Below, piece by piece: positions 17,845-26,626 of a DNA stretch of 64,000 bases. A model generated the notes under the pieces. That model had not been told where the DNA came from. It saw only the letters and a program-made list of their open reading frames with translations, and searched no databases. Made by a program: the position numbers and the translations under genes. Within the stretch, counting starts at the first letter, position 1; every line of letters starts with the position of its first letter. The stretch comes from RDXT01 sp033762375 (GTDB lineage Bacteria > Bacteroidota > Bacteroidia > J057), in contig JANRLQ010000064.1 of NCBI GenBank assembly GCA_033762375.1, positions 1 through 64,000 of the forward strand. Direction: 5' to 3'.

Positions 17845-18093
17845 TTACCACGGGCTCACACGGTCCAGCACGATCTCCCGTATGTCTCCCAAACCAAAAG
17901 TATGGGTATGCCGCCGGCGATTGTACCAGGCAGCCCCCCGGTCCACCACCACCAGGTGATCTGCCGTCACGCGCGTCACGACCCCCATACAGGTCGCGCC
18001 TGCCCAGGTGATCACCTGCACCTGCTGCCCGCTGAGACTGGACACACGGGCCCCAAACTCGTGTGGTTGTATCCGGTCAAATCTTCTGCCCAT
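17845..18093 (-). CDS. Small conserved-looking protein, 82 aa
   Basis: Starts 11 bp after the SDR gene stop on the same strand, so it is probably its operon partner. The pattern GQQVQVITWAGATCMGVVTR, then DHLVVVDRGAAWYNRRRHTHTF and IREIVLD, suggests a small SH3-like or Sm-like beta-barrel (alternating hydrophobics with a G-V-V turn and a D-H-L-V-V strand). That fold guess is an inference. No family or function is recognised. Confidence 0.6.
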   Translation of the reverse strand: MGRRFDRIQPHEFGARVSSLSGQQVQVITWAGATCMGVVTRVTADHLVVVDRGAAWYNRRRHTHTFGLGDIREIVLDRVSPW

Positions 18094-18104
18094 CGTATCG
18101 TAGC

Positions 18105-18794
18105 TTAGATATCCCCTAACTGCGGCCGCACGACAATCTCCTCCACCACCGTACGCGGCGAGAGGCTACACGCAGTCCATACCAGCGTCGCAATGTCCTC
18201 TGGTGGCATCAGGCGCTCTGGCGGGAGGTCTGCACCTGCCCAGGAGTCGGTCAGGGTCGCGCCAGGCATGAGGGTGACCACACGCACCCCGTGTGGTTTG
18301 AGCTCCTCGCGGAGGTTGGCCGAGAACCCGATCAGTCCGTACTTGGAGAGGCTGTACGAGCCGCCGTTGGGATAGGCACGAAGCCCTGCCACACTGGCGA
18401 TATTGACGATGGTACCGCTGCGGCGGGTTTTCATGGCAGGTGCCAGTACCTTGGTGAGGTAATAGGCACTGCTCAGGTTGACGGCCATCAGGGTTTCATA
18501 TACGGTATCGTCTTCTTCATGTACGGTTCCGGGCAGGTAGGTGCCGCCATTGTTGACGAGGACCTCCGGCACGCCATACCGGGTCAGTACGGTGTGTCCC
18601 ATCGCCTGTACGGCTGCTTTGTCAGAGAGATCGCAGCGATAGGTGAGCAGACCGGGCATCTCCTGCGCGGCCGCATCCAGGGCATCTGCCCCACGGGCAC
18701 AGATCATCACCTGATATCCCTGCCGGAAAAATATCCGGGCAATGGCCAACCCAATCCCTTTCGATCCGCCTGTAATCAGCACAAATGGTTTCAT
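18105..18794 (-). CDS. SDR family NAD(P)-dependent oxidoreductase
   Basis: Classical short-chain dehydrogenase, 229 aa. Cofactor motif TGGSKGIG (8-15), NNGG (80-83; NNAG in most relatives), and the catalytic triad S-x(n)-Y-x-x-x-K in NIASVAG and YSLSKYG. The Arg in MICARG, at the end of the second strand, suggests NADP(H) preference. Substrate unknown; short carbonyl reductases of the sepiapterin/3-oxoacyl type are closest in layout. The 82-aa gene follows 11 bp downstream. Confidence 0.9.
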   Translation of the reverse strand: MKPFVLITGGSKGIGLAIARIFFRQGYQVMICARGADALDAAAQEMPGLLTYRCDLSDKAAVQAMGHTVLTRYGVPEVLVNNGGTYLPGTVHEEDDTVYETLMAVNLSSAYYLTKVLAPAMKTRRSGTIVNIASVAGLRAYPNGGSYSLSKYGLIGFSANLREELKPHGVRVVTLMPGATLTDSWAGADLPPERLMPPEDIATLVWTACSLSPRTVVEEIVVRPQLGDI

Positions 18795-18896
18795 GTCCCT
18801 ACGGTTTACGGCCAGGATAATTTACAGATAAACCTGTATTCCAGCCGGGAGGTTTGCAAGTGAGCGTAATATTCGCTTTTTTCGTGGGGTTGACCA

Positions 18897-19652
18897 ATGG
18901 GGATAGTTGTTTTGGGAAAATTATTGTTTCACATCGGCCGTTTTTTCATGCTTCTGGGCAGCATGTTTAAGTCCATGGAGCGGCCCGCCGTCTATTATAA
19001 GCTCACCCTGGCAGAGACTGTCTCCATGATCGGCGGAAGTGCCATGATCGTGGTGGTGATCTCGTTGTTTATCGGGGCAGTATCAACCCTTCAGACAGCT
19101 TACCAACTCGTCAGCAGCCTGGTGGCCCGGTCCGTGATCGGGTCTGTGGTATCTGTGACGACCCTGCTGGAGTTGTCCCCCACCGTACTGATGTTTATCG
19201 TAGCGGGCCGCATTGGCTCCAAAATTGCGTCTGAGATCGGCACCATGCGGATCAATGAGCAGATAGACGCCCTGGAAGTCATGGGCATCAACGCAAGTGC
19301 TTACCTGATTTTTCCCAAAATCCTCTCAGGTCTGCTTTCAGTCCCGGTACTGGTGTCACTGGCTGCTTTTCTGAGCCATCTGGGAGGTATGCTGGCCGGT
19401 GAATATACCGGTGCAGTCACCCTGGTAGAATTTACGCAGGGCGTACAGCAGTACTACGAGCCGATCCAGGTCGAGGTGATGTATGTCAAGGCGATCACCT
19501 TTGGGTTTCTGATACCCGCGATCTCAGCGTACCAGGGATACTTCACCCAGGGCGGCTCCCTGGAAGTCGGTGCATCCTCCACCCGTGCAGTGGTGTACTC
19601 CTGCCTGGCAATGGTCATAGCGGACTATATCATTGCCGAGATTATCCTGTAA
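18897..19652 (+). CDS. mlaE: MlaE-type phospholipid ABC transporter permease
   Basis: 251 aa, with five hydrophobic segments and the family's conserved middle (LELSPTVLMFIVAGRIGSKI, then ASEIGTMRINEQIDALEVMG). This is the inner-membrane permease of the Mla system that moves phospholipid between the membranes. The MlaF ATPase and MlaD (MCE) genes, which usually follow, are absent: the next gene is a convergent TonB receptor 88 bp away. Its partners must be elsewhere on the chromosome. The assignment is firm. Confidence 0.92.
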   Translation: MGIVVLGKLLFHIGRFFMLLGSMFKSMERPAVYYKLTLAETVSMIGGSAMIVVVISLFIGAVSTLQTAYQLVSSLVARSVIGSVVSVTTLLELSPTVLMFIVAGRIGSKIASEIGTMRINEQIDALEVMGINASAYLIFPKILSGLLSVPVLVSLAAFLSHLGGMLAGEYTGAVTLVEFTQGVQQYYEPIQVEVMYVKAITFGFLIPAISAYQGYFTQGGSLEVGASSTRAVVYSCLAMVIADYIIAEIIL

Positions 19653-19740
19653 TGAAGAATAAAGGACTTGCATCAGCTCGTTGTAGAAAATCCTAAGCTG
19701 CGCACATTGGCTGCATGGCCTAGTAGCTTTCTCTCCTCCC

Positions 19741-22263
19741 TCACCAAAACTTCATCACCAGCCGTACGTTCAGCAGGCGGGCGGAGAGGTAGTTAGGGAC
19801 ACCGTAGAGGTTGTTTTGCAGGTCTTTGATCCAGTTATAGGAGACGGTATTTTCGCGCTGGAGCAGGTTGTATATCTCGACGGTGGCCCAGATAGACTCC
19901 AGGCCGCGTGCACCGCGGATTTCACCCTGGGTGCGGAAGCTGATGAGTTTGCTGAAGCCGATGTCCACCCGGTGATAGGCCGGAAACTGGCGCAGGGTGC
20001 GCCGATCAAACCGGCCGGGCTCTCCATGCCGCATCCCGCTCCCATACACGTAGTTGACATGGACCTTGTACGTGGGGTTAATGGGCAACTCATCCTGGAA
20101 ATACATCGCAAATGTAAACCGCTGATCTGTGGGCCGTGGCACATACCCGATGGTGTCACCCCGCACGTCTTCTGAGGTACGCAGCAGCCCCAGGCTCACC
20201 CAGGAGTCCACCCCTTTGATGACCTCCCCATTGACCCGGAGGTCAAGCCCATAGGCATATCCGTCTGCGACCCGGTCAGGATAATACCGGATACGGATAT
20301 TGCTCACTTCGTAGGGGATAAGGTTGTAGAGAAACTTATAATACGCCTCGCTAAACAACCGGAAGGGGCGATTCCAGGCCGTAAACCGGTAGTCCAGGCC
20401 GGCAATGAGATGGGTGGACCGCTGGGCTTGCAGGTCGAGGTTCAGGCTCCCGTCAAACCGGCGGAACTCCCGGTAAAAGGGCGGCTGGTGATATACCCCC
20501 GCGGCCAGGCGCAGGCGCAGGTCTGTCTGGCCCGCAGCGTCCTGCCGCAACCTGAACAGTACCTGCGCACGGGGGCTGACCATCCACTGCCCGATCAGGT
20601 CGTGCCATATCACACGCCCGCCCCAGGTGAACAAAATCGCTGGCGTCAGTTGCCACTCGTGTGAGAGGTAGGCTTTGTAAAGGCGGGCGTCCAGCCGGGC
20701 CTTGCCTGCGATGTACTCGTCCAGCCCAAACTGCCCGGTGGAGTCCACCAGATACCCGGCGGAGTCGAGGACAGCGTACTCCTGAAGTTCGTCCTCAACG
20801 TGTTGGTACTGCACCCGGAGTCCCCCCTGGATCCGGTGTGTCGCCTGGTTGTTGCTGGTCCAGCGAAAATTAGTCTCAGCGCTGGCGACCTGCGCCAGCA
20901 GGAAGTTGCGCCCGTGTTTGAACTCCGTGCCGATCCCCAGGTCAAATTCTGTCTCATTAAACTCCGAGGTGCCAAAACTGGTATTTACCTCCCCCAGCAG
21001 GTACCCGCCCTCCACGTCAAACCGCTCTTCTTCCAGGGTATAAAAAGCTGACACGATGGTATTGAGGTACCACCGGGTCGTGGGGCGGTACTCCATCTTG
21101 AGGGCGCCCAATCCGGTCGTGTAGCCGCTGATCTCGCGCCCCTCAAACGCCACCCGCAGGCGGAATGCCTGGGTGATGCTCCCGAAGGTGGTCTCGCGTC
21201 CCGTCGGAATGAGGAGGTAGCGGTTGCGGCTGGCGGCAAAAAAGGCTGAAAACGTCAGTTTTTCGTCCGGGATATACACGGTGTCCTGCTGTCCGTCCCG
21301 CCGGGTCACGATACGCTCCGGCCTGGCCCGGTGCGAGGGGGTCCAGGTGAGCAGGCCCTGCGCGTCCAGGAAGCTGGGACGGTAGTCGCCGGTGGTGTTA
21401 AGGCTGTTGAGCAGGTACGACATATCAAACCGGCGTGCGCCCAGGAGCCAGGTAAACCGGCTTGTTTTGTCAGGCTTAGGGCGGGATACGCCCTCGGCAT
21501 GAAGGCTGGTCGTGATGATCCCCACCTCGGCCGTAGCCCGAAACCGGGTAGGACGGCGGTAGGTGATGTCCAGCACCGATGAGAGTTTGTCCCCATATAC
21601 CGCGCTGAAGCCCCCTGTGCTGAACTGTATGCCCTCGGTCATGCTGGGATTGCCAAATCCCAGGCCTTCCTGCTGTCCCGTACGGGCCAAAAAGGGCCTG
21701 TATATCTCAATCCCATTCACGTACACGAGGTTTTCGTCAAAATTGCCTCCCCGGACCTGATACTGAGACGAAAATTCATTGTTAGAGGCGACACCCGGCA
21801 TGCTCCGCACAAATCCCTCCACGCTGGGGGATACTGTCGGCATTTTGATCACGTCTTCCATCCGGATGGGAGAAATAAGCATGCCACTCCGGTCGTCTAT
21901 CCCGGTACGGCCCCCATCGCCGATGATCTGTACCTCGTCAGTGGTGCGCAGGATGAGTTTGACGGGTTCGTCGTAGGTACGGCCATTGGCGGGGGTCAAC
22001 TCAATCACAGAAGCCCGGTACTCCGGATGGGTGAACCGGATCCGGTAGCGGATGCCCGCCGGGAGGGTCAGGCTGTAGAGGCCTTTTTCGTCGGTCAACG
22101 TCGAAAGTGCGGTGCCTTCTGCCGCAACCTGTACCCCAGCTATCGGCTGGTTGAGATCGTCAAAGACCCGTCCTTTCAGCAGGGCCGTCTGGGCCCTGGC
22201 ACCTGCCGGAGCAGCGGCTACACTTACCCATACCAGCAACAAACGATACACAAGACGCAGCAT
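19741..22263 (-). CDS. TonB-dependent outer-membrane receptor
   Basis: 840 aa. Signal peptide (to about ARAQ, residue 25), a carboxypeptidase-regulatory-like beta-sandwich (LLKGRVFDDLNQPIAGVQV onward, about 28-108), a plug domain (about 120-230, with QYQVRGGNFDENLVYVNGIE), and a beta-barrel ending in the aromatic C-terminus VMKFW. It is a substrate-gated importer powered by TonB-ExbBD. No SusD partner lies beside it, so glycan uptake of the SusCD type is not indicated; the substrate may be a metal chelate or peptide but is unknown. Confidence 0.92.
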   Translation of the reverse strand: MLRLVYRLLLVWVSVAAAPAGARAQTALLKGRVFDDLNQPIAGVQVAAEGTALSTLTDEKGLYSLTLPAGIRYRIRFTHPEYRASVIELTPANGRTYDEPVKLILRTTDEVQIIGDGGRTGIDDRSGMLISPIRMEDVIKMPTVSPSVEGFVRSMPGVASNNEFSSQYQVRGGNFDENLVYVNGIEIYRPFLARTGQQEGLGFGNPSMTEGIQFSTGGFSAVYGDKLSSVLDITYRRPTRFRATAEVGIITTSLHAEGVSRPKPDKTSRFTWLLGARRFDMSYLLNSLNTTGDYRPSFLDAQGLLTWTPSHRARPERIVTRRDGQQDTVYIPDEKLTFSAFFAASRNRYLLIPTGRETTFGSITQAFRLRVAFEGREISGYTTGLGALKMEYRPTTRWYLNTIVSAFYTLEEERFDVEGGYLLGEVNTSFGTSEFNETEFDLGIGTEFKHGRNFLLAQVASAETNFRWTSNNQATHRIQGGLRVQYQHVEDELQEYAVLDSAGYLVDSTGQFGLDEYIAGKARLDARLYKAYLSHEWQLTPAILFTWGGRVIWHDLIGQWMVSPRAQVLFRLRQDAAGQTDLRLRLAAGVYHQPPFYREFRRFDGSLNLDLQAQRSTHLIAGLDYRFTAWNRPFRLFSEAYYKFLYNLIPYEVSNIRIRYYPDRVADGYAYGLDLRVNGEVIKGVDSWVSLGLLRTSEDVRGDTIGYVPRPTDQRFTFAMYFQDELPINPTYKVHVNYVYGSGMRHGEPGRFDRRTLRQFPAYHRVDIGFSKLISFRTQGEIRGARGLESIWATVEIYNLLQRENTVSYNWIKDLQNNLYGVPNYLSARLLNVRLVMKFW

Positions 22264-22300
22264 AGCGGAGTTTCACTCAGAGGATTGGACGGCAAGATAA

Positions 22301-22336
22301 GAAGCCGTTTCACCCTGAAAAAGGTAAAACGGCTTC
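22301..22336 (-). terminator. Probable topA terminator hairpin
   Basis: GAAGCCGTTT (22301-22310) pairs with AAACGGCTTC (22327-22336) about 70 bp beyond the topA stop codon on the minus strand. The U-rich tail is weak (TTATC). Confidence 0.5.
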
Positions 22337-22407
22337 CCCTTAGTGATTTGTCTCAGTACCTGTCCGGGAAGCAGGCGTTTGGGGCCTGGGTCCCTTGGCA
22401 GGGCACA

Positions 22408-24822
22408 TTATTTTTTGCTGCGGCCTTTACCGCCGCCCGTTGTTTTGCTGCTGGTTTTGCCGGTTTTTTTGTCTGCCGGGGCATCCGCAGTTTTAGCAGA
22501 AGATTTAGCAGCACCCCGACCACTCTTTTTCGGCTTGGCCAGATGCTCCTCATACAATCGCTGACAATCCTCCAGGGTGAGAGACTGTACGTTGATATCC
22601 TTGGGCAATTTTACATTTTCGCCATGCATCTTCAGGTAAGGGCCCCATTGTCCTTTGAGCACCTGAATCTCCTCCGTGAGGCGCAGCATGACTTTTTGGG
22701 CATCAGCTTCGCGCTTGAGGTGAATCAGCTCAATAGCCCGGTCCAGGTCCACGCTGAAGGGATCGTCACCTGCTTTGAGGGAGACAAATACCTTACCGTG
22801 CTGCACATACGGCCCAAACCGGCCTGTATTGGCCTTGATGACCTCCCCTTCGTATTCGCCGAGGGTGCGGGGGAGCTTAAACAACTCAAGGGCCTCGGCC
22901 AGGGTGACGGTTTCCAGGCGCTGGCCTGCCCGCAGGCCGGCAAAGCGGGGTTTTTCGTCACCGTCATCGGTCGTGCCGATCTGCACCATAGGCCCATACC
23001 GCCCCAGGCGGGCGATCACCCTGCGCCCGGAGGCCGGATCTACCCCCAACTCCCGGTCACCGCCTGCCCGCTCGGCTGTCTCCTCGGTCTTGCGCACGAC
23101 GGGATCAAAGTCCTCATAAAAACCCGCGATCATCCGCTGCCAGCCTTCTGTGCCTTCGGCTATCTTGTCAAACCGCTCCTCTACCTGTGCCGTAAATTTA
23201 TAGTCGAGGATTTTGGGAAAAAACTTCACCAGGAAGTCATTCACCACCATACCCAGGTCGGAGGGGAACAGTTTGTTTTTGTCCGCGCCGGTTATTTCCT
23301 GTTTGAGTCCTTCGCTGATGTTGTCCTTGCGCAGGATGAGCTGATTCAGGCTGCGCGCCGTACCCTCGCGGCTGTCCCGGATGACATATTCCCGCTTCTG
23401 GATCGTGGAGATCGTCGGGGCATAGGTCGAGGGACGCCCGATACCCAGCTCTTCGAGTTTTTTGACGAGGCTGGCCTCTGTATAACGCGGAGCCGGGCGG
23501 GTATATCGCTCCAGGGCCATCATCTCCCGCAGGAACAGCGGCTGACCGGGTTCCATCGGGGGCAGGGTGGCTGAGTCACTGTCCTCCTCCGGCTCATCGT
23601 CAGTGTCTTCGAGATACACCTTGAGGAATCCATCAAACCGGATCACCTCGCCGGTCGCGCGGAATATAGCGGAGTTAGTAGAGACGGTAATATCGGCAAT
23701 GGTTTTTTCGAGCTGGGCATCTGCCATTTGAGAAGCCAGGGTGCGTTTCCAGATCAGCTCATAGAGTCGGCGCTCGTTGCGCTCCATGTCCGGGACATCC
23801 TGCACAGACAGGTCTGTGGGCCTGATGGCCTCGTGTGCCTCCTGGGCATTGCTGGTTTTGGTCTGGTACTGCCGGGGCTGGCTGTATTTGGGGCCGTAGA
23901 GGCCGCTCACCACCTCCTTAGCCTGGTCTATGGCCTGCTGGGAGAGGTTGACCCCGTCGGTACGCATATAGGTGATCTTACCGGCCTCGTAGAGGCTCTG
24001 GGCGACCCGCATGGTCTGCGCTACCGAAAAAGAAAGTTTGCGGCTGGCCTCCTGCTGGAGTGAAGAGGTCGTGAAGGGTGCCGAGGGTGACTTGCGTCCG
24101 GGTTTGACCTCCAGGCTCTTAACGGCATAAGCGGCCCCTTTGCAGGAGGCCAGGAAGTCCCGTGCACGGGCCAGTTCGGCGATTTTGGCACCGGTCAGCT
24201 CGGCCCGGACTTTGGCACCGCTCTCGAGGGTAAACTCAGCGGTGATCTTGTAGGAGGATTCGGGCGAAAAATTCATGATCTCCCGCTCACGCTCCACGAT
24301 GATCCGCACCGCCACTGACTGCACCCGCCCGGCGGAGAGGCCGGCCTTGACTTTTTTCCAGAGGATAGGCGAAAGCCGGAATCCCACCAGCCGGTCCAGT
24401 ACCCGGCGGGCCTGCTGGGCATCCACCAGGTGTTTGTCTATGGTCCGGGGGGACTCGATGGCCTTGTTGACCGCCTGCTTGGTGATTTCATTAAAAACAA
24501 TCCGCCGGGTGGTATCCACATTCAGCCCCAGCACTTCTGCCAGGTGCCAGGAGATAGCCTCCCCTTCGCGGTCCTCGTCCGTCGCCAGCCAGATCGTATC
24601 GTGTTTTTTGATGAGGCTTTTCAGCTCGCTGATCACCCGGGTTTTGTCCGGCATGACTTCATACCGGGGCAAAAACCCATTCTCAATGTCTATCGCATCG
24701 TCACCCTTAGGCAGGTCCCGCACGTGACCATAACTGGCCGTCACGGTAAAATCCTTCCCGAGGTATTTTTCGATGGTTTTGGCCTTGGCCGGTGATTCTA
24801 CGATCAGAAGATTTTTTGCCAT
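22408..24822 (-). CDS. topA: DNA topoisomerase I (type IA)
   Basis: Relaxes negative supercoils by single-strand passage. 804 aa from MAKNLLIVESPAKAK; an ATG nine codons upstream is unlikely. Toprim acidic residues are Glu9 and DEDREGE (Asp82, Asp84, Glu86); the active-site tyrosine is Tyr285 in ITYMRTDG. Instead of Cys4 zinc fingers, the C-terminal part carries topoisomerase C-terminal repeats (RYGPMVQIG, GRFGPYVQHG, QWGPYLKM), as in many Bacteroidota, followed by a Lys/Ala-rich tail of about 40 residues that probably binds DNA. Transcribed divergently from the AbiL-like pair across a 511-bp gap. Confidence 0.95.
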   Translation of the reverse strand: MAKNLLIVESPAKAKTIEKYLGKDFTVTASYGHVRDLPKGDDAIDIENGFLPRYEVMPDKTRVISELKSLIKKHDTIWLATDEDREGEAISWHLAEVLGLNVDTTRRIVFNEITKQAVNKAIESPRTIDKHLVDAQQARRVLDRLVGFRLSPILWKKVKAGLSAGRVQSVAVRIIVEREREIMNFSPESSYKITAEFTLESGAKVRAELTGAKIAELARARDFLASCKGAAYAVKSLEVKPGRKSPSAPFTTSSLQQEASRKLSFSVAQTMRVAQSLYEAGKITYMRTDGVNLSQQAIDQAKEVVSGLYGPKYSQPRQYQTKTSNAQEAHEAIRPTDLSVQDVPDMERNERRLYELIWKRTLASQMADAQLEKTIADITVSTNSAIFRATGEVIRFDGFLKVYLEDTDDEPEEDSDSATLPPMEPGQPLFLREMMALERYTRPAPRYTEASLVKKLEELGIGRPSTYAPTISTIQKREYVIRDSREGTARSLNQLILRKDNISEGLKQEITGADKNKLFPSDLGMVVNDFLVKFFPKILDYKFTAQVEERFDKIAEGTEGWQRMIAGFYEDFDPVVRKTEETAERAGGDRELGVDPASGRRVIARLGRYGPMVQIGTTDDGDEKPRFAGLRAGQRLETVTLAEALELFKLPRTLGEYEGEVIKANTGRFGPYVQHGKVFVSLKAGDDPFSVDLDRAIELIHLKREADAQKVMLRLTEEIQVLKGQWGPYLKMHGENVKLPKDINVQSLTLEDCQRLYEEHLAKPKKSGRGAAKSSAKTADAPADKKTGKTSSKTTGGGKGRSKK

Positions 24823-25264
24823 AGGGTACGTTTCCACAATCAGCCGCACAATATTAACTAAAACTCCCGCAAAGAAACTTGTTATGCGGGTACTTTTCCT
24901 GCAAAGAAACGTTACTGCGAGGCGAATATGTAAGCATTTTTCTCAATCTGCCGAAAACAGCTCCGCGCCTGACAGCCTTTGTACCCAACCCAGTGTTTTG
25001 ATACTCAGATATTTGCATATCGTTTGGTATCTTCCAGGTACCCAAGCCAGCCGTGAAAGTCCTGGACAGCCCGGCAGGGTATGAAGGTTATTCGCATTCC
25101 AGCGCGGATTGTTTCATCGAGGGGGGGGTGGTAAATACATAACCGGAGCCGGTAACTACAACTGTTACCGTGCAGAAAGATTTGGGGGTAGCATGTTTGT
25201 TCCGTTTTGGGTACTTGGATCACGTATGTCTTTTTCGACCAAAAGCTCACATCACACCGTTATA
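24823..25264. other. Intergenic stretch between topA and the AbiL-like operon
   Basis: Holds no defensible ORF. It must contain the topA promoter. Composition is mixed, turning strongly AT-rich toward 25265, where the two palindromes described separately begin. Confidence 0.5.
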
Positions 25265-25279
25265 TGAGAATTTTTCTCA
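25265..25279. promoter_or_regulatory. Operator 1: TGAGAA-N3-TTCTCA
   Basis: Perfect inverted repeat TGAGAATTTTTCTCA; the symmetry extends three more bases on each side (ATA/TAT). It lies 55 bp upstream of the ATPase start. Same half-site and spacing as the site at 25315-25329. Confidence 0.65.
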
Positions 25280-25314
25280 TATTTTTTTGTTTTAAAATTT
25301 TATTTTGCTTTTTT

Positions 25315-25329
25315 TGAGAAAATTTCTCA
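25315..25329. promoter_or_regulatory. Operator 2: TGAGAA-N3-TTCTCA
   Basis: TGAGAAAATTTCTCA, same half-sites as operator 1, with centres exactly 50 bp apart (25272 and 25322). It ends 4 bp before the start codon at 25334. A degenerate -7 element (TTATTTTG, 25300-25307) lies between the two sites, so protein bound here would block transcription or its start. Confidence 0.65.
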
Positions 25330-25333
25330 TTTT

Positions 25334-26626
25334 ATGTTGATCAGATTCACTACTGGCAACTACCGATCTTTCTGGATGCCACAAACACTGAGCATGGTTG
25401 CGGCACCGATTTCGGACCACCGTCAGAACCTGATCCAGCAGCCGGGTATTACCTTGCTTACCTCGGCAGCAGTTTATGGTGCCAATGCCTCTGGCAAGTC
25501 TAACCTGCTGCGAGCCATGAGTCTCATGCGGTACATGGTGGTAGCAGGATTTGAGAAAAGTTCTGTCAACGAACTGCCCTATGACCCTTTCCGGCTGCAC
25601 CCTGATGGACCTTCCAAGCCGACGCTGTATGAAATTGAGTTCCTGATAGATGGTAAACGTTATCGATACGGTTTTGAGGCTGATCAATCAAGCGTACAGG
25701 CAGAATGGTTGTTTGTCGCTGAAAAAAAAGCTGAAAAACCGCTATTTTTACGGGTACGCGATGGGATAGAGGTCAAACGGGCCTTTGCAGAGGGAAAAAA
25801 CCTGGAAGCCAAAACACGGGACAATGCCCTGTTTCTCTCAGTGGTGGATCAATTTAGCGGTAAAACAGCCGGGCTGATCATGAACTGGTTTCGCAAGTGT
25901 AATGTAATCTCAGGCCTGGCACATGAGACATACCGAAGTATTACTTTCCAGATGCTGGAAAACCCCGCACAGCAGGTTATATTAAGCCGGTTTTTCCGCT
26001 CACTTGACCTGGGTTTTGAAAATATCCGGGTGGAAGAAGAGGCGTTTCACCCCAGCCAACTGCCCGCAGATATACCTGAAACCGTAACCCAGCAGATGAT
26101 TTCAGAACTGCAAAACAAAAAAATGGTCAGCCTCAAGACCCAGCATGTAGTATCAGATGATCAGGGCCAGCAGATGATTCTCACAGAGTTTGATGCCAGT
26201 GCGCATGAAAGTGCTGGCACTAACAAAGTAATAGACCTCGCAGGGCCGGTTTTTGCGACCCTGTTACGCGGAGGGGTGCTCGTCGTAGATGAACTGGATG
26301 CTAAGCTACACCCCCTGCTGACACGCTCGATCATCCGCTTATTTCAGGATCCGGAGGTCAACCGACAGGGGGGGCAGCTTGTGTTTGCTACCCATGACAC
26401 CAACATCCTCAGTATCTGCAACTTGCGCCGGGATCAGATCTATTTTGTAGAAAAAAACAACCAGGCTGCCTCTGACCTGTACTCGCTGGTGGAGTACAAT
26501 AAAGAAGGTAAAGTACGAAAAGACCGCTCGTTCGAAAAAGATTATATCAACGGTCGTTATGGTGCGATTCCTTATATAGGTGACTTAGATAAATTGTTGA
26601 ACTATGGGGCGGAAAATCAAGGTTGA
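25334..26626 (+). CDS. AAA15/RloA-type ATPase, AbiLi-like
   Basis: 430 aa, SMC/ABC-like ATPase. Walker A GANASGKSN (49-57), Walker B GVLVVDELDAKLHP (about 318), H-loop FATHDTN, and the C-terminal GRYGAIPYIGD typical of the subgroup. Members encoded directly before an RloB-like gene include AbiLi of the lactococcal AbiL abortive-infection system; role here inferred as phage defence. The partner start overlaps its 3' end by 23 bp. Transcription is probably controlled by the two palindromes at 25265-25329. Confidence 0.85.
   Translation: MLIRFTTGNYRSFWMPQTLSMVAAPISDHRQNLIQQPGITLLTSAAVYGANASGKSNLLRAMSLMRYMVVAGFEKSSVNELPYDPFRLHPDGPSKPTLYEIEFLIDGKRYRYGFEADQSSVQAEWLFVAEKKAEKPLFLRVRDGIEVKRAFAEGKNLEAKTRDNALFLSVVDQFSGKTAGLIMNWFRKCNVISGLAHETYRSITFQMLENPAQQVILSRFFRSLDLGFENIRVEEEAFHPSQLPADIPETVTQQMISELQNKKMVSLKTQHVVSDDQGQQMILTEFDASAHESAGTNKVIDLAGPVFATLLRGGVLVVDELDAKLHPLLTRSIIRLFQDPEVNRQGGQLVFATHDTNILSICNLRRDQIYFVEKNNQAASDLYSLVEYNKEGKVRKDRSFEKDYINGRYGAIPYIGDLDKLLNYGAENQG

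Noticed and set aside
22027..23574. 515-aa plus-strand frame opposite topA and the start of the TonB receptor
   Set aside because: It is antisense to two well-supported genes and spans their boundary; composition is Pro/Arg/His-rich as expected of a shadow frame.
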